A stretch of DNA of 64,000 nucleotides from Candidatus Limnocylindrales bacterium (lineage in GTDB: Bacteria; Desulfobacterota; Binatia; UBA1149; CAITLU01), in the NCBI GenBank assembly GCA_035626395.1, contig DASPNR010000042.1:813206-877205 (forward strand). Direction: 5' to 3'. Both the position numbers and the translations under genes were made by a program. Below, piece by piece: positions 40,452-49,896 of the stretch (position 1 is the first letter of the stretch; every line of letters starts with the position of its first letter). The notes beneath the pieces are model-generated. The model was not told the DNA's origin. It ran no database searches and saw nothing but the letters and a program-made list of their open reading frames with translations.

Positions 40452-42608
40452 TCAGGCGCTGATTGCCTGTTCCTCGATCCGGCCCTGGCCGATCGTGAAG
40501 TAGAAGGTCGCGCCGTTGTCGACTTCGCCGCGCGCCCATACCTGGCCGCCATGACGCTGGATGATGCGCGCGACCGTGGCCAGGCCCACGCCGGTGCCCT
40601 CGTACTCGTCCGGATGGTGCAGGCAGGTGAATGCCCGAAACAGCTTGTCGATGTAGCGCATGTCGAAGCCACAGCCGTCGTCGCGCACGAAGTAGGTACG
40701 CACTCCGTCACGTTGGGTCATGCCGACCTCGACGTGAGCGGCGCGTTCCTTGCTCGTATACTTCCACGCGTTGCTGAGCAGGTTCTGCAGCACCATGACC
40801 AGCATGCGCGGGTCGCCCTGAACCGTCATACCTTCGGCGATGCGCACGTCGATGCGGCGGGTCGGATCGCGTTGGCGAAGGTCGGAGACGACGGCGCGGG
40901 CGGCGGCCGTCAGGTCCACTTCTTCCCAGCGCATCTCCTCGCGCAGCACGCGCGTCAGGCTGAGCATGTCGTCGAGCAGCTCCGCCATGCGCTGGCTGGC
41001 GCGGCGCACTCTCTCCAGGTGCGAACGTGCCTCGGCCGTCATCGTGTCGGCGTGCTCGGAGATGAGCAGCTGCGAGAAACCCTCGATCGTGCGAAGCGGC
41101 GTGCGCAGATCGTGCGAGACCGAATGCGCGATCGCCTCCAGTTCCTTGTTCGCATTCTCGAGCTGTGCGGTCCGCTCGCGCACGGTCAGCTCCAGGTTGC
41201 GGTTGAGCTTCTGCGCCTCCTGCTCGGCGTTCTTGCGGTCGGTGATGTCGACGGCCGCCACGGCGATCTGCGGCGGTCCGCCTTCCACGTCCCACACCGG
41301 TGACAGCGTGACCTCGAACCAGTAGGTGCGCCCGCCCATCTCCAGCCGGTACTCCGGAATACGGCGCGGACCGCTGGTGGCGCAGCGGCGGAACTGGGCC
41401 ATCCAGAAGCGCACGTGATCCTCGGGCAGGCCGATCTGGCGTCCGCTGCGGCCGGCCATGTCTTCGGGCGTGGAGCCGAACAGGCTGGCCAGCTGGCGGT
41501 TGGGGTTGGCCATGATGAAGTCGTCGCCCTCGATCTCCACGAGCGTCAGCAGCACGTTGGTGGCGTCGAAGACGCCCTTGAGCTGCGCCTCGCTCTGCCG
41601 CAGCGCGGCCTCGGTGCGTTTGTAGGTCGAAAGGTCGCGGACATAGGCGGTGAAGATGGGGCGTCCCTCGAACGTGCTGCGAACCACCGCCAGCTCGACG
41701 GGGAACTCGGTGCCGTCGCCGCGAAGTGCCGGCAGCTCGACGCGCCGGCCGACGACGCTGCTTTGATTGGCCGCCAGATGTCGCTCGAAGGAGCGGCGGT
41801 GCAGGGAACGCAGGCGCTGCGGGATCAGCAGATCCACCATCGGCCTGCCGATGGCCTCGTCGCGCCGGATACCGAACATGCGCTCGGCCGAAAGATTGAA
41901 CTCGATGACGGTACCCGACTCATCCATCGCCACCACGCCGTCCATGGCGGCATCGAGCATGCCCGTGCGCTTGGCTTCGGCCTCGCGTGCCGTCTTCTCG
42001 GCGACGCGCGCTTCGGTTGTCAGCGTGCGCTGCCTGTCGATCTGCCAGGCGATGGACAACGAGGCGCTGAAGCTGACCAGCACCGCCGTGATGCCATAGT
42101 AGGTGGCGGCGTCTACCGGCGCCTGCGTCGCCGCGGAGTTCCATGCGAGCGCCGCCGTTGCGCACGCCACGGATGCCGCCTGCGCCGTGATTCCCCACGG
42201 GACGTAGGTGGCCGAGCCGATCGCCATGGCCAGGAAGAGCAGTGGCGTGGTGGTCCGGTCCGCGGTGACGACGCCCGAGGCAGCGACGGCGACATAGATC
42301 AGCGCGGCCGCGCAAACCATGATCGTGCGCGCAACGACGCGGCGGCGAACCCGGGCCAGGGCAAGCAGAGAGGAGACGACTGCCGCCACCTGCAGCAGCT
42401 TCAGGGCGCTGACCTGCTCGAGCTGCGGGTGCCCGAGCCACAGGTCCACGACAGCGAACGCGGCGTTGGCACCCAGAACGACCACGATGGCGTGGCGGAA
42501 GCGGCGGATGAGGTCGGCGAGGAGCGCCCGATCTGCCCGGTCACGCTCGAGGGTGGCCGCGCGAGCCGCGTCGCTGTGAGATGAAAAATACGTGGAGTCC
42601 TCGTGCAT
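40452..42608 (-). CDS. Orphan membrane histidine kinase with two PAS domains
   Basis: 718 residues from the ATG at 42608. A roughly 180-residue N-terminal region with six helices contains a TYVPWGITAQAA segment. A PAS domain of about 230-350 (GMLDAAMDGVVAMDESGTVIEFN), a second PAS with PAC (RTYWFEVTLSPVWD..VDITDRKNAEQEA), a coiled linker, HisKA (SVSHDLRTPLRTIEGFSQLL) and HATPase (NLLSNAWKYTS, DDGCGFDM, GTGVGLATVARIIQRHGG) follow. Phosphorylation site His in VSHDLR. No response regulator lies nearby. The 3' end lies 7 bp from the MocR stop (convergent). Confidence 0.93.
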   Translation of the reverse strand: MHEDSTYFSSHSDAARAATLERDRADRALLADLIRRFRHAIVVVLGANAAFAVVDLWLGHPQLEQVSALKLLQVAAVVSSLLALARVRRRVVARTIMVCAAALIYVAVAASGVVTADRTTTPLLFLAMAIGSATYVPWGITAQAASVACATAALAWNSAATQAPVDAATYYGITAVLVSFSASLSIAWQIDRQRTLTTEARVAEKTAREAEAKRTGMLDAAMDGVVAMDESGTVIEFNLSAERMFGIRRDEAIGRPMVDLLIPQRLRSLHRRSFERHLAANQSSVVGRRVELPALRGDGTEFPVELAVVRSTFEGRPIFTAYVRDLSTYKRTEAALRQSEAQLKGVFDATNVLLTLVEIEGDDFIMANPNRQLASLFGSTPEDMAGRSGRQIGLPEDHVRFWMAQFRRCATSGPRRIPEYRLEMGGRTYWFEVTLSPVWDVEGGPPQIAVAAVDITDRKNAEQEAQKLNRNLELTVRERTAQLENANKELEAIAHSVSHDLRTPLRTIEGFSQLLISEHADTMTAEARSHLERVRRASQRMAELLDDMLSLTRVLREEMRWEEVDLTAAARAVVSDLRQRDPTRRIDVRIAEGMTVQGDPRMLVMVLQNLLSNAWKYTSKERAAHVEVGMTQRDGVRTYFVRDDGCGFDMRYIDKLFRAFTCLHHPDEYEGTGVGLATVARIIQRHGGQVWARGEVDNGATFYFTIGQGRIEEQAISA

Positions 42609-42775
42609 CGACGGACCTGTGCGCCGACCCGCGCGGAACTCCGAACGACCCGAATATAACGTCGTCGAGGGGATGCTGGAAATGGAAGTTTTTGCGGCCT
42701 GCGTGCCGGCGGCAGCCTCGAGCACGATCGAATCGCCGCAGCAGCCGTCTCGCCGGCAGACGATTCCGCGCGCCG

Positions 42776-43465
42776 TCAGCCCTCCGCGAACGTGGCAGAG
42801 ACCACGCCGAGCGGGCCGAAATCGGCGTTAACTTCGTCGCCTGCCGCGACGAAGGCGGGTCGGACGCAGCTCCCGCACAGGATCCAGTCGCCGGCTTCCA
42901 GCCGCTCGTCGAACCGGTCCAGGAAGCGCGCGACGAGCACGACGAGCACGGCGAGGTCTTCCGGTACCAGGCGCGCGTCGGCCGGACCGGTGACGGCATC
43001 GTTGATGCGCAGCGATGGACAGTCGGCGCGCACGCGCGGCGCACTCTGGGGCGAGCGCTCGTTGCCGAGCACGAAGCCGTGATGGAAGCTTGCCGTCTCG
43101 GCGATGCGGGCCAGGTCCCGCGACGCCAGCGCATAGTCGACCAGCTCGAGCGACGGTGATGCGGCCGCGATTGCGCGGCGCGCTTCGTCGACGGCGGCGC
43201 ACGCCGGCACCTGCGCGCCGATGCGCAGCGCCACCTCGGCCTCCACGGCCAGGCGCGTGGTGGGTGGAATGCGATAGGTTGCGCCCGAGGCCAGGGCGCG
43301 GCGGCCATCGAGGAAGCCGACGAAAGAGCCGTCCAGCCCGAGATGGTGCTGCGCGACGGGGTCGTTGACGCAGATCTTCCAGCCGGCGCGCGGCATGCCC
43401 TCGCGGCGAGCTTGCCGATAGCGCGCGAACTGGCGCGCCATCGCTTCGTCGAGCGCCCGCGGCAT
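42776..43465 (-). CDS. 2-keto-4-pentenoate hydratase/fumarylacetoacetase-fold protein
   Basis: 229 residues from the ATG at 43465. MPRAGWKICVNDPVAQHHLGLDGSFVGFL, then LAVEAEVALRIG with the metal-binding E-x-E, SLELVDYALASRD, VLGNERSP and LEAGDWILCGSC place it in the hydratase/decarboxylase branch of the FAH fold. These enzymes act on 2-hydroxydienoates from aromatic ring cleavage. The ATG lies 5 bp after the GNAT gene stop, so the two are co-transcribed. No other meta-cleavage genes are nearby. Confidence 0.87.
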   Translation of the reverse strand: MPRALDEAMARQFARYRQARREGMPRAGWKICVNDPVAQHHLGLDGSFVGFLDGRRALASGATYRIPPTTRLAVEAEVALRIGAQVPACAAVDEARRAIAAASPSLELVDYALASRDLARIAETASFHHGFVLGNERSPQSAPRVRADCPSLRINDAVTGPADARLVPEDLAVLVVLVARFLDRFDERLEAGDWILCGSCVRPAFVAAGDEVNADFGPLGVVSATFAEG

Positions 43466-43470
43466 GCGGG

Positions 43471-44454
43471 TCAGCGCCAGTCGTCCAGGATGAACGCGCC
43501 GCTGCGATTGAAGGCGGGGGCGTTCGGCCGCTGCATGGCAACGCCCACGATCTGCGCGCGGTAGCCACGGCGCCGAATGAGGTCGTGCGCCTCGGTGCGC
43601 GCGGTGTTGACGCCGGCGGCGACGATCTCGATGCCGGTGTCGCGTGCGTACGCCTCGCAGGCGCTGAGCAGGCTGTCCAGCCGCGGCCCGCCGCCGGGCC
43701 CTGGTCGGGCGGCGGCGAACTTGACGTAACAGAACCCCGTTCCGGCCTCGGTGCCCGGGCCGTGATGACAGACGGCGAACGCGGCGACGCCGGCGTCGTC
43801 GGTCAGCAGGATGGTTTCGCCGAGCGCGTGCGCGAGCACGGCCTGAATCTCGCACGTGACATCGAGCCCGCCTTCGGTCGCGTCGGTGATCGCGCGGCAT
43901 CCGGCCAGCGCCGACTCTTGCTCGTGCGCGGGTAGGCTGGAGAAGCGCAGGTAGGAAGGCGCGGGCTCCTCGGCCGAAACGACCGCCGCGCGCGCGAAGA
44001 TCGGAGTAAGGAAGCGCGGGTGGAAGCCGAAGCGCTGATAGAGCGCGTGATGCTTGGGGCTGTGGGCGAATGTGTAGAGGCCAGTATGGCGGCAGCCCCA
44101 AACCGAGAAGCGCTCGAGCACCGGCTCGAGCAGTCGCGGCGACAGTCCCTTGTTCCAGTGGACGGGATCGATCGACAGCGGCCCGAAGAAGCCGAAGCTG
44201 CCCCAGCGCGTGGCAAGGTTCGATCCTGCCACCACGCCGTCGACTTCCAGGACGAAGGCGCGGCTGGGGTCGGCCTTCCATCTCGACGTGACGAAATCGG
44301 TGTCGCCGCCGAAGGCCGCCGGATCGGGCATGCCCAGAAACGTCCCGAAGGCGAGCTTCATGATCCGCGCGGCCGCTTCGAGATCGTCGGCGCGCATGGC
44401 ACGCACGACCACCTGTGCGGCGGCGGCGCTACGGTCGGTGCGCGGCACGTTCAT
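43471..44454 (-). CDS. GNAT family N-acetyltransferase
   Basis: 327 residues from the ATG at 44454, which has GGAG upstream. The N-terminal GNAT domain is VVVRAMRADDLEAAARIMKLAF..FVLEVDGVVAGSNLATRWGSFGFFGPLSIDPVHWNKGLSPRLLEPVLE, where the W-N-K-G-L-S loop is the acetyl-CoA site. A C-terminal half (RLDSLLSACEAYARDTGIEIVAAGVN) is a degenerate second GNAT-like unit. Substrate unknown. First gene of a pair with the hydratase. Confidence 0.85.
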   Translation of the reverse strand: MNVPRTDRSAAAAQVVVRAMRADDLEAAARIMKLAFGTFLGMPDPAAFGGDTDFVTSRWKADPSRAFVLEVDGVVAGSNLATRWGSFGFFGPLSIDPVHWNKGLSPRLLEPVLERFSVWGCRHTGLYTFAHSPKHHALYQRFGFHPRFLTPIFARAAVVSAEEPAPSYLRFSSLPAHEQESALAGCRAITDATEGGLDVTCEIQAVLAHALGETILLTDDAGVAAFAVCHHGPGTEAGTGFCYVKFAAARPGPGGGPRLDSLLSACEAYARDTGIEIVAAGVNTARTEAHDLIRRRGYRAQIVGVAMQRPNAPAFNRSGAFILDDWR

Positions 44455-44595
44455 ACGTGCTCCGTTGCGGTCCGGCCGCCGTCCTGTTGCTCGACCTTGC
44501 CCTCGTTGCCATGCGGTCATCCTCGCCCTGTTCACCATCATGCGGGCAGCAGCGCCCGGCGTCCACTTGGACCACAATGAACGCCGCAATCGAGC

Positions 44596-45447
44596 TCAGG
44601 AACGCTGGCGCCGAAGCCGGCCGCCGCCGTGGGCAATCACCACGGCTGCGCATTGCAGCGCGACGGCCGCCTGGCCCGGCGGCAGGTCGTAATGGTTGGC
44701 CAGGACGCAGCCGGTGACCGAGCACACCAGCGCGATGGCCGGCGAGATCAGGAACATCGGGCGCACCTCGCGACATACGCTTCGCGCGGCGAGCGCCGGC
44801 AGGATCAGGCTGCCGAACGTGTAGAGGAAGCCGGAGGCACGGATGGCCAGCCCCAGCACCAGACCGGTGAGAGCCGCCAGCGCGATGCGCCAGGTTCGAA
44901 CGGAAATCCCGAGCGCTTCGGCCAGCGTCGGCTCCAGGGTCACGAGCAGCAACCGGTCCATGCTCAGCCATAGCAGGGCGCCGGCCGCCAGCAGCAGGGC
45001 CGCGAACACGCCGACGTCAAGCGCCGTGGTTCCGATGATGCTCGACGCGGCCAGGCGGTGGACCTCCTCGAGGCCGTGCGGGCTGTGCGCGACCAGCAGC
45101 ACCGACCCGGTGCCACCCACCAGGAACACCCAGCCGCTGGGCGCGTCCTCGGCACGCGAGCCCTGGACCGCGTCCATGGCCAGAGCCGCGCCGATCGCGA
45201 ACGTCACAGCCATCGCTGCGGCGACGGCATCCGGTTCGAGCCACTGCGGGTGCCAGCCGAGCAGCGCGGGAACGGCAAGTGCCGCGGCCACACCCAGCGT
45301 CGAGGCCTGCGCTACCGCGGCGCCGAGGAAGAGCTGGTTGCGCGCGACGACGAGAACGCCGGCAAGGGAGAGCAGCATCGCCAGCAGCCAGGCGGTCAGG
45401 TACGCGTCGTGAAACAGCGGCCACGATGCCACGAACGAATCGATCAT
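44596..45447 (-). CDS. Metal ABC transporter permease (ABC-3/ZnuB-like)
   Basis: 283 residues with eight or nine helices from the ATG at 45447. LLSLAGVLVVARNQLFLGAAVAQASTLGVAAAL is the ABC-3 family start; further family segments are RLAASSIIGTTALDVGVF and TFGSLILPALAARSV. This permease class imports Zn or Mn. It overlaps the ATPase stop by 4 bp (ATGA). No periplasmic metal-binding protein or Zur/MntR-like regulator is adjacent. Confidence 0.87.
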   Translation of the reverse strand: MIDSFVASWPLFHDAYLTAWLLAMLLSLAGVLVVARNQLFLGAAVAQASTLGVAAALAVPALLGWHPQWLEPDAVAAAMAVTFAIGAALAMDAVQGSRAEDAPSGWVFLVGGTGSVLLVAHSPHGLEEVHRLAASSIIGTTALDVGVFAALLLAAGALLWLSMDRLLLVTLEPTLAEALGISVRTWRIALAALTGLVLGLAIRASGFLYTFGSLILPALAARSVCREVRPMFLISPAIALVCSVTGCVLANHYDLPPGQAAVALQCAAVVIAHGGGRLRRQRS

Positions 45448-46184
45448 CGCGCAGGCTCGGCGGCGGCGAAGACGGCTGCCTCGCCGAACGCGCGCTGCAG
45501 CGTGGCCGCCGACAGCATCTGCGCGGACGTGCCGGAAACCACCGTCCCGTCGAACACGAGCGCCGCGTGCGTTGCATAGCGGCGCGCCAGCGTCAGGTCG
45601 TGCGTGACCAGCACGACCGTCAGGCGCTCCTTTCGATGCAGCTCGGCCAGAGTGTCCAGGAGGGCCGCTTCGGCCAGCAGATCGAGGGCGCTGGTCGGCT
45701 CGTCGGCGAGCAGCAGCAGTGGGCGGCGCACCAGTGCGCGCGCCACCAGGGCCCGCTGGCGCAGACCGCCCGAAAGGCTCCAGTAGTCGCGCTCGCTCAT
45801 GCCGGGAAGGCCGGCCACCTGCAACGCCCACTCCATGCGACCGGCGCGATCCTGCGCGTCTCCGGGCACCCCGACCATCCCCAGCCGCACGAACTCGCGA
45901 ACCGTCATCGGCATGCTCGGCCGCAGGTCGCAGCGCTGCGGAACGAAGCCGACGCGTTCCTTGCTGGCGATCTGCGGCGCCAGACGCACGGTGCCGCTGC
46001 TCGCGCTCTGCACGCCGAGAATCGTGCGAAGCAGCGTGGTCTTGCCGCAGCCGTTGGGACCGAGCACGAACCACAGCTCGCCGCGGCGGACGGTCAGGGA
46101 AACGTCCGAAAGCACCACGGCGCGGCCGTAGCCGGTGGTCACGCGGTCGAGCTCGAGAATGGTTTCTGGCGTCTCGTCGGTCAC
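45444..46184 (-). CDS. Metal ABC transporter ATPase (ZnuC-like)
   Basis: 246 residues from a GTG at 46184 (VTDETPETILELDRV). Walker A GPNGCGKTT, Q-loop VGFVPQRCDLRPSMPMTVREFVRLG, signature LSGGLRQRALVARAL, Walker B LLLLADEPTSALD and switch His VLVTHDL are intact. The S-M-P-M-T-V-x-E-F stretch after the Q-loop is typical of the manganese/zinc/iron ATPases. The initiator is inferred, since no ATG lies in a better place and the ribosome site is weak. Operon with the permease. Confidence 0.9.
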   Translation of the reverse strand: MTDETPETILELDRVTTGYGRAVVLSDVSLTVRRGELWFVLGPNGCGKTTLLRTILGVQSASSGTVRLAPQIASKERVGFVPQRCDLRPSMPMTVREFVRLGMVGVPGDAQDRAGRMEWALQVAGLPGMSERDYWSLSGGLRQRALVARALVRRPLLLLADEPTSALDLLAEAALLDTLAELHRKERLTVVLVTHDLTLARRYATHAALVFDGTVVSGTSAQMLSAATLQRAFGEAAVFAAAEPAR

Positions 46185-46331
46185 TTCGCGTTTCGAAAGG
46201 AGCGGTCTGGGAGGCCTATCCAATGGTGGGAGGGGATTCAATGCGTCTGGCCGGCCGCCGCGTGCGCATCGGCGGCGGCGCCGCACCTGATCCGTGCGTT
46301 GCCAGCAGGTGCCGCATAAGATGCGGCCGTG

Positions 46332-46997
46332 ATGAGCCGATCCCTCCGACGCAGCCACCTGACCACGCTCCTGCTGTGCACGCTCGCCGCCGCCTGCAGC
46401 TCCGCTCCCGACAAGCCGGCGGTCGGCATTCATAGCGCCGCCGAGAAAGGTGACAAGGCTGCCGTGGAGGCCAACCTGGCCGCGGGCGTGGACGTCAATT
46501 CCCTTGGCCGCTCCGATGCCACGCCGTTGCACTGCGCAGCCTGGAGCAACCACCCCGAGCTGGTCACGCTCCTGGCCTCCAGGGGCGCCGCGCTCGACAA
46601 GGTGGACGGCAAGGATCTGACGCCGCTGCACTACGCCGCGCAGAACGACTACATCGAGACTGTCGATGCGCTGCTGGCGGCCGGCGCCAATCCCAACCAG
46701 CGCAACGCCTTCGGCTATGCGCCGCTGCATGCGGCCGCCATGCAGAACCGTCTGGCGGCGATGGACCGCCTGCTCGCCAAGGGCGGCGACATCAACATCA
46801 AAGACCTGCACTCGAAGACGCCGCTGCACATGGCGATCAAGATGAAGCGCATCGAGGCGGTGCAGCGACTGATCGAGAAAGGCGCGGATCTGAATGCCAT
46901 CGATGGCAGCGGCCGCACGCCGCTCGATGAAGCCAAGGCCGTGGGCGAGCCGGAGATCATCGCGCTGCTCGAGCGCGCGGGCGCGAAGTCGCACTGA
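46332..46997 (+). CDS. Ankyrin-repeat lipoprotein
   Basis: 221 residues from the ATG at 46332 (a GTG directly precedes it). A signal sequence LTTLLLCTLAAACSSAP ends in a lipobox-like A-A-A-C, so it is probably lipidated. Five ankyrin repeats follow, with ATPLHCAAWSNHPELVTLLASRGA, LTPLHYAAQNDYIETVDALLAAGANPNQ, YAPLHAAAMQNRLAAMDRLL, KTPLHMAIKMKRIEAVQRLIEKGADLN and a final RTPLDEA unit. A protein-binding scaffold on the periplasmic or outer membrane face. Divergent from the metal ABC operon. Confidence 0.9.
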   Translation: MSRSLRRSHLTTLLLCTLAAACSSAPDKPAVGIHSAAEKGDKAAVEANLAAGVDVNSLGRSDATPLHCAAWSNHPELVTLLASRGAALDKVDGKDLTPLHYAAQNDYIETVDALLAAGANPNQRNAFGYAPLHAAAMQNRLAAMDRLLAKGGDINIKDLHSKTPLHMAIKMKRIEAVQRLIEKGADLNAIDGSGRTPLDEAKAVGEPEIIALLERAGAKSH

Positions 46998-47106
46998 GGC
47001 CTCGGAATTCCCCACCGCGGCATCGCGCGGCCATTCGCCTCCGGTCGCAGCGTGTGGTCGTGAGCGTTGCCGCTTCCTGCGCGCCGCGACGGGCGCGCCC
47101 GCCGTC

Positions 47107-47880
47107 TCAGCGCAGCGACAGCCGCCGCGGCTCCCAGACCGCGTCGGTGACGCGAAAGATCAGCAGCCGGTGCTGAGTGGCGACGCTGGCGAAGCTGGCC
47201 CGTGCCGTGACGGCCTCGACCTGTTCGCGCACGCCGAGGTCTTCCTCGAAGAAGCCGCCGCGCAGCGCGGCAAGGCCGAGCACGCGTTGCTCGGTGACGA
47301 CGACGCCGATGTTGGTGTCGGCGACGGCTCGCAACACGTCTTCGCGCGGCGCGAGCTCCGTCTGCACGAGTGCGCCGCTGACGCCTTCGAAGCCGATGGC
47401 GCGCTGGTCGGTCACGATCAGCGCGACGCGGTCGCCGAGCAGCGCCTGCGCCGGGCGGGACTCGCGCGGCCGCAGCCATACCTCGGCCCACCGCGGGGAA
47501 TTGGGGCTAGCCGCCAGCACACGCTCGTCCGTGATCGCCACCGCGACGCGGCCGCGGGTTCCCAGCCACAGCACTTCCTCCCGCACTCCCAGCCGCACCG
47601 GCAGCGCGCCGCCGGTGAAGCCCGTGACGGAAAGAAGCTCGTCCTCGCGGACGACCACCTCGAGCAGGTCGGGGAGGGGGCGCAGATCGAAAGGATCGTC
47701 GAGGGAAAACCAGCGTCCGCTGCGCGGATCGAACAGATGGCCGGCGGAGGCGAGAATCGGCACGGCCGCAAGAGCGATGGCCAGCAGTGCGGCGGCGAGT
47801 GCGCGGCCACCCTTCGTCGATGCAGCGCAGCGTGCGAAGGCGACCGGCCACGATGCCCCGCGCGCAGCCGCGCCCCTCAC
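47107..47880 (-). CDS. Secreted protein with internal ~45-residue beta repeats
   Basis: 257 residues if initiated at the GTG at 47880, which overlaps the thioesterase stop by GTGA. A hydrophobic stretch RALAAALLAIALAAVPILASAG near residue 35 is a signal or anchor. The mature part shows four related units of the form V-x-V-x-x-T-D-x-R-V-L-x-x followed by L-x-x-R-E: RVAVAITDERVLA, RVALIVTDQRAIGF, NIGVVVTEQRVLGLA, SFASVATQHRLLIF. This suggests a small propeller-like or solenoid beta structure. I recognise no family. Confidence 0.7.
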   Translation of the reverse strand: MRGAAARGASWPVAFARCAASTKGGRALAAALLAIALAAVPILASAGHLFDPRSGRWFSLDDPFDLRPLPDLLEVVVREDELLSVTGFTGGALPVRLGVREEVLWLGTRGRVAVAITDERVLAASPNSPRWAEVWLRPRESRPAQALLGDRVALIVTDQRAIGFEGVSGALVQTELAPREDVLRAVADTNIGVVVTEQRVLGLAALRGGFFEEDLGVREQVEAVTARASFASVATQHRLLIFRVTDAVWEPRRLSLR

Positions 47881-48335
47881 TCCTTGCGAGTGCCGGGAGG
47901 ATCCGAGATCAGCAAGGTGCCCTGCGCGACGCATACCAGGCGACCGTCATTGGTCACGTCCACTCGTACCACGGCCGAACGCCGCCCGCACGAGACAACC
48001 TGCGAGTCGGCACGCAGGACTCCGCTTTTGACGGCCGCGAGGTAGTTGATCTTGAATTCGGTGGTGGCCGCCCACTGCCCCGGCTTCATCAGCGGGTAGA
48101 GGACGCAGCCCAACGCGTGATCGACGAAGCCGGCCATCACGCCGCCGTGGATGGCGCCCATCATCGTGACCAGCTCTTCGCGAACGGGCATCGTCGCCAC
48201 GAGCTTGCCGGGCGTGATCTCCTCGATGACGATGCCGAGGTAGCGAGGCAGGCCGGGGACCTTGCCACCGGCGTCGACCATCGCCTGCGCGATCTTGGAA
48301 TTGAACTCGGGAAGCTCCGGCCCGGTACCGCTCAT
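47877..48335 (-). CDS. Hotdog-fold thioesterase (PaaI-like)
   Basis: 152 residues, AAGGAG before the ATG at 48335. MMGAIHGGVMAGFVDHALGCVLYPL is the PaaI/YbgC-type signature with H-G-G and the acidic helix residue (D). FKINYLAAVKSGVLRADSQVVSCGRRSAVVRVDVTNDGRLVCVAQGTLL completes the fold. Hydrolyses acyl- or aryl-CoA thioesters; specificity unknown. Operon with the repeat protein. Confidence 0.92.
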   Translation of the reverse strand: MSGTGPELPEFNSKIAQAMVDAGGKVPGLPRYLGIVIEEITPGKLVATMPVREELVTMMGAIHGGVMAGFVDHALGCVLYPLMKPGQWAATTEFKINYLAAVKSGVLRADSQVVSCGRRSAVVRVDVTNDGRLVCVAQGTLLISDPPGTRKE

Positions 48336-48470
48336 CGAGGGGCTCCTTGTTCACGATTCGCCGCCGGCGCGGCGGGCGCACGCTACATTCCCGTTTCACG
48401 AACGACAACCGCGCGTGCTTGCGCAAGCCGCCCGATTCCTTCGCCGTCTCCGCGCCGCTATGAACCTTCA

Positions 48471-49793
48471 ATGCGCACGCCGGTGGTGTTGTCGTGTTAT
48501 TGGCTGGCGTGCCTGGCGGCGCTGGGGACGTTCTTTCCCCTCTACAGCCTCTACCTCTCCGACAATCTGGGCCTGAGCGGCTGGCAGGTAGGGCTGGTCC
48601 TGTCCGTCATTCCGCTCGTGGGCATGTTCGCGCAGCCGGTGTGGGGAGCGATCGCCGATCACAGCGGGTCGCGAACCCGCATCCTGACGCTGCTGCAGGT
48701 CGGGACGGCTCTCGGCTATGCCGGTCTGCACGGCCGCAGCAGCTTCGGCAGCGCCGTGGTCGGGACCGCTGTCCTGGCGATGTTCTCGACATCAGTGATG
48801 CCGATGTCGGTCTCCGTCTCGCTGGCGCTGCTGCGCGAGAACGGCCCCCGCGCCTTCGGCATCGTGCGCTCATTCGGCACGCTCGGTTATCTGCTGGCGG
48901 TGGCCGCGTTCCCCCTGCTGTTGCACGCGGTGTACGAGCCGGCGGCGCCGGGCATGGCCGCGGCGTCTGCGGCCACTGCCGCCGTCGCTGCATCCGATGC
49001 TGCCGCGTCGAATGGCCTCGCCACCTCTTTGCCCGCGCAGCAGCCGGCCGAGCCCGGCCTCGGACTGTTCCTGTGGGTGGCGGCCGGGGCCATGACGATC
49101 GCCGCGCTCATCTCGCTGCTGCTGCCGCGCACCGGAGCCGTGGCCGTGCGCGCGCAGCCGGGAGACTGGAGGCGGCTGGCGCGCAACGGTCCGTACGTCC
49201 GACTGCTCATCGTGATGCTGACCACCTACGCGTTCCTGCACGGGCCGCTCGTCATGTTCCCGATGTTCGTGCGCTCGCTCGGCGGCGGCGTCGACGTCGT
49301 CAGCCACATGTGGCTGTTCATGCTCGTGTTCGAGATTCCGCTGCTGGCGATGATGGGCGGAGTGCGACCATGGCTCGGCGCGCGCGAGCTGGTGGCGGTG
49401 GGAATCGGCGCGGACGGTCTTCGCTGGCTCGTGTGCGCCCTGTCGCCGAGCCTTGCATCGATCTATGCGGCGCAGGTGCTGCACGGTGTGGCGGTGGCCG
49501 GCGTCATTCTCGGCAGCGCGCAATACGTCGAGGCCGTCGTGCCGGCACGTCTGGCGTCGACGGCGCAAGGGCTCGTCTACATGATGGGCGTCAGCCTCGG
49601 CGGCATCGTGTCCACGCTCATCGCCGGCGCGCTCGTCGACAGGTTCGGGCCGACGGCGCCGGCGCTGTTCGGCGGGATCGGCGCGACGGTGCTCGTGGTC
49701 GCCCTGCCGTGGATACTGCCGCGCGTGCGAGGCCGCATTGCCGACGACTTCGTGCAGCAGGCGCCGGTCGAGGCGACGCTTCCCATCACCTGA
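48471..49793 (+). CDS. Major facilitator superfamily transporter
   Basis: 440 residues with twelve helices. The N-terminal half has WLACLAALGTFFPLYSLYLSDNLGLSGWQVGLVLSVIPLVGMFAQPVWGAIADHSGSRTRIL, the MFS loop 2-3 motif G-A-I-A-D-x-x-G-x-R. It resembles the LacY/nucleoside-symporter-like sub-family (MFS_1-like). An Ala/Ser-rich insertion (AAASAATAAVAASDAAASNG) lies in the central loop region. Substrate unknown. Confidence 0.88.
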   Translation: MRTPVVLSCYWLACLAALGTFFPLYSLYLSDNLGLSGWQVGLVLSVIPLVGMFAQPVWGAIADHSGSRTRILTLLQVGTALGYAGLHGRSSFGSAVVGTAVLAMFSTSVMPMSVSVSLALLRENGPRAFGIVRSFGTLGYLLAVAAFPLLLHAVYEPAAPGMAAASAATAAVAASDAAASNGLATSLPAQQPAEPGLGLFLWVAAGAMTIAALISLLLPRTGAVAVRAQPGDWRRLARNGPYVRLLIVMLTTYAFLHGPLVMFPMFVRSLGGGVDVVSHMWLFMLVFEIPLLAMMGGVRPWLGARELVAVGIGADGLRWLVCALSPSLASIYAAQVLHGVAVAGVILGSAQYVEAVVPARLASTAQGLVYMMGVSLGGIVSTLIAGALVDRFGPTAPALFGGIGATVLVVALPWILPRVRGRIADDFVQQAPVEATLPIT

Positions 49794-49896
49794 CCACGCG
49801 AGAGGAGCGGTACGGTGCTCGCGCTGCCGGATGGGCTGGCCGCCGCCGCCTCGGCTGCCGCTCCGGCGACCCGGCGTCAGGAGGGTCGAGCGATCG

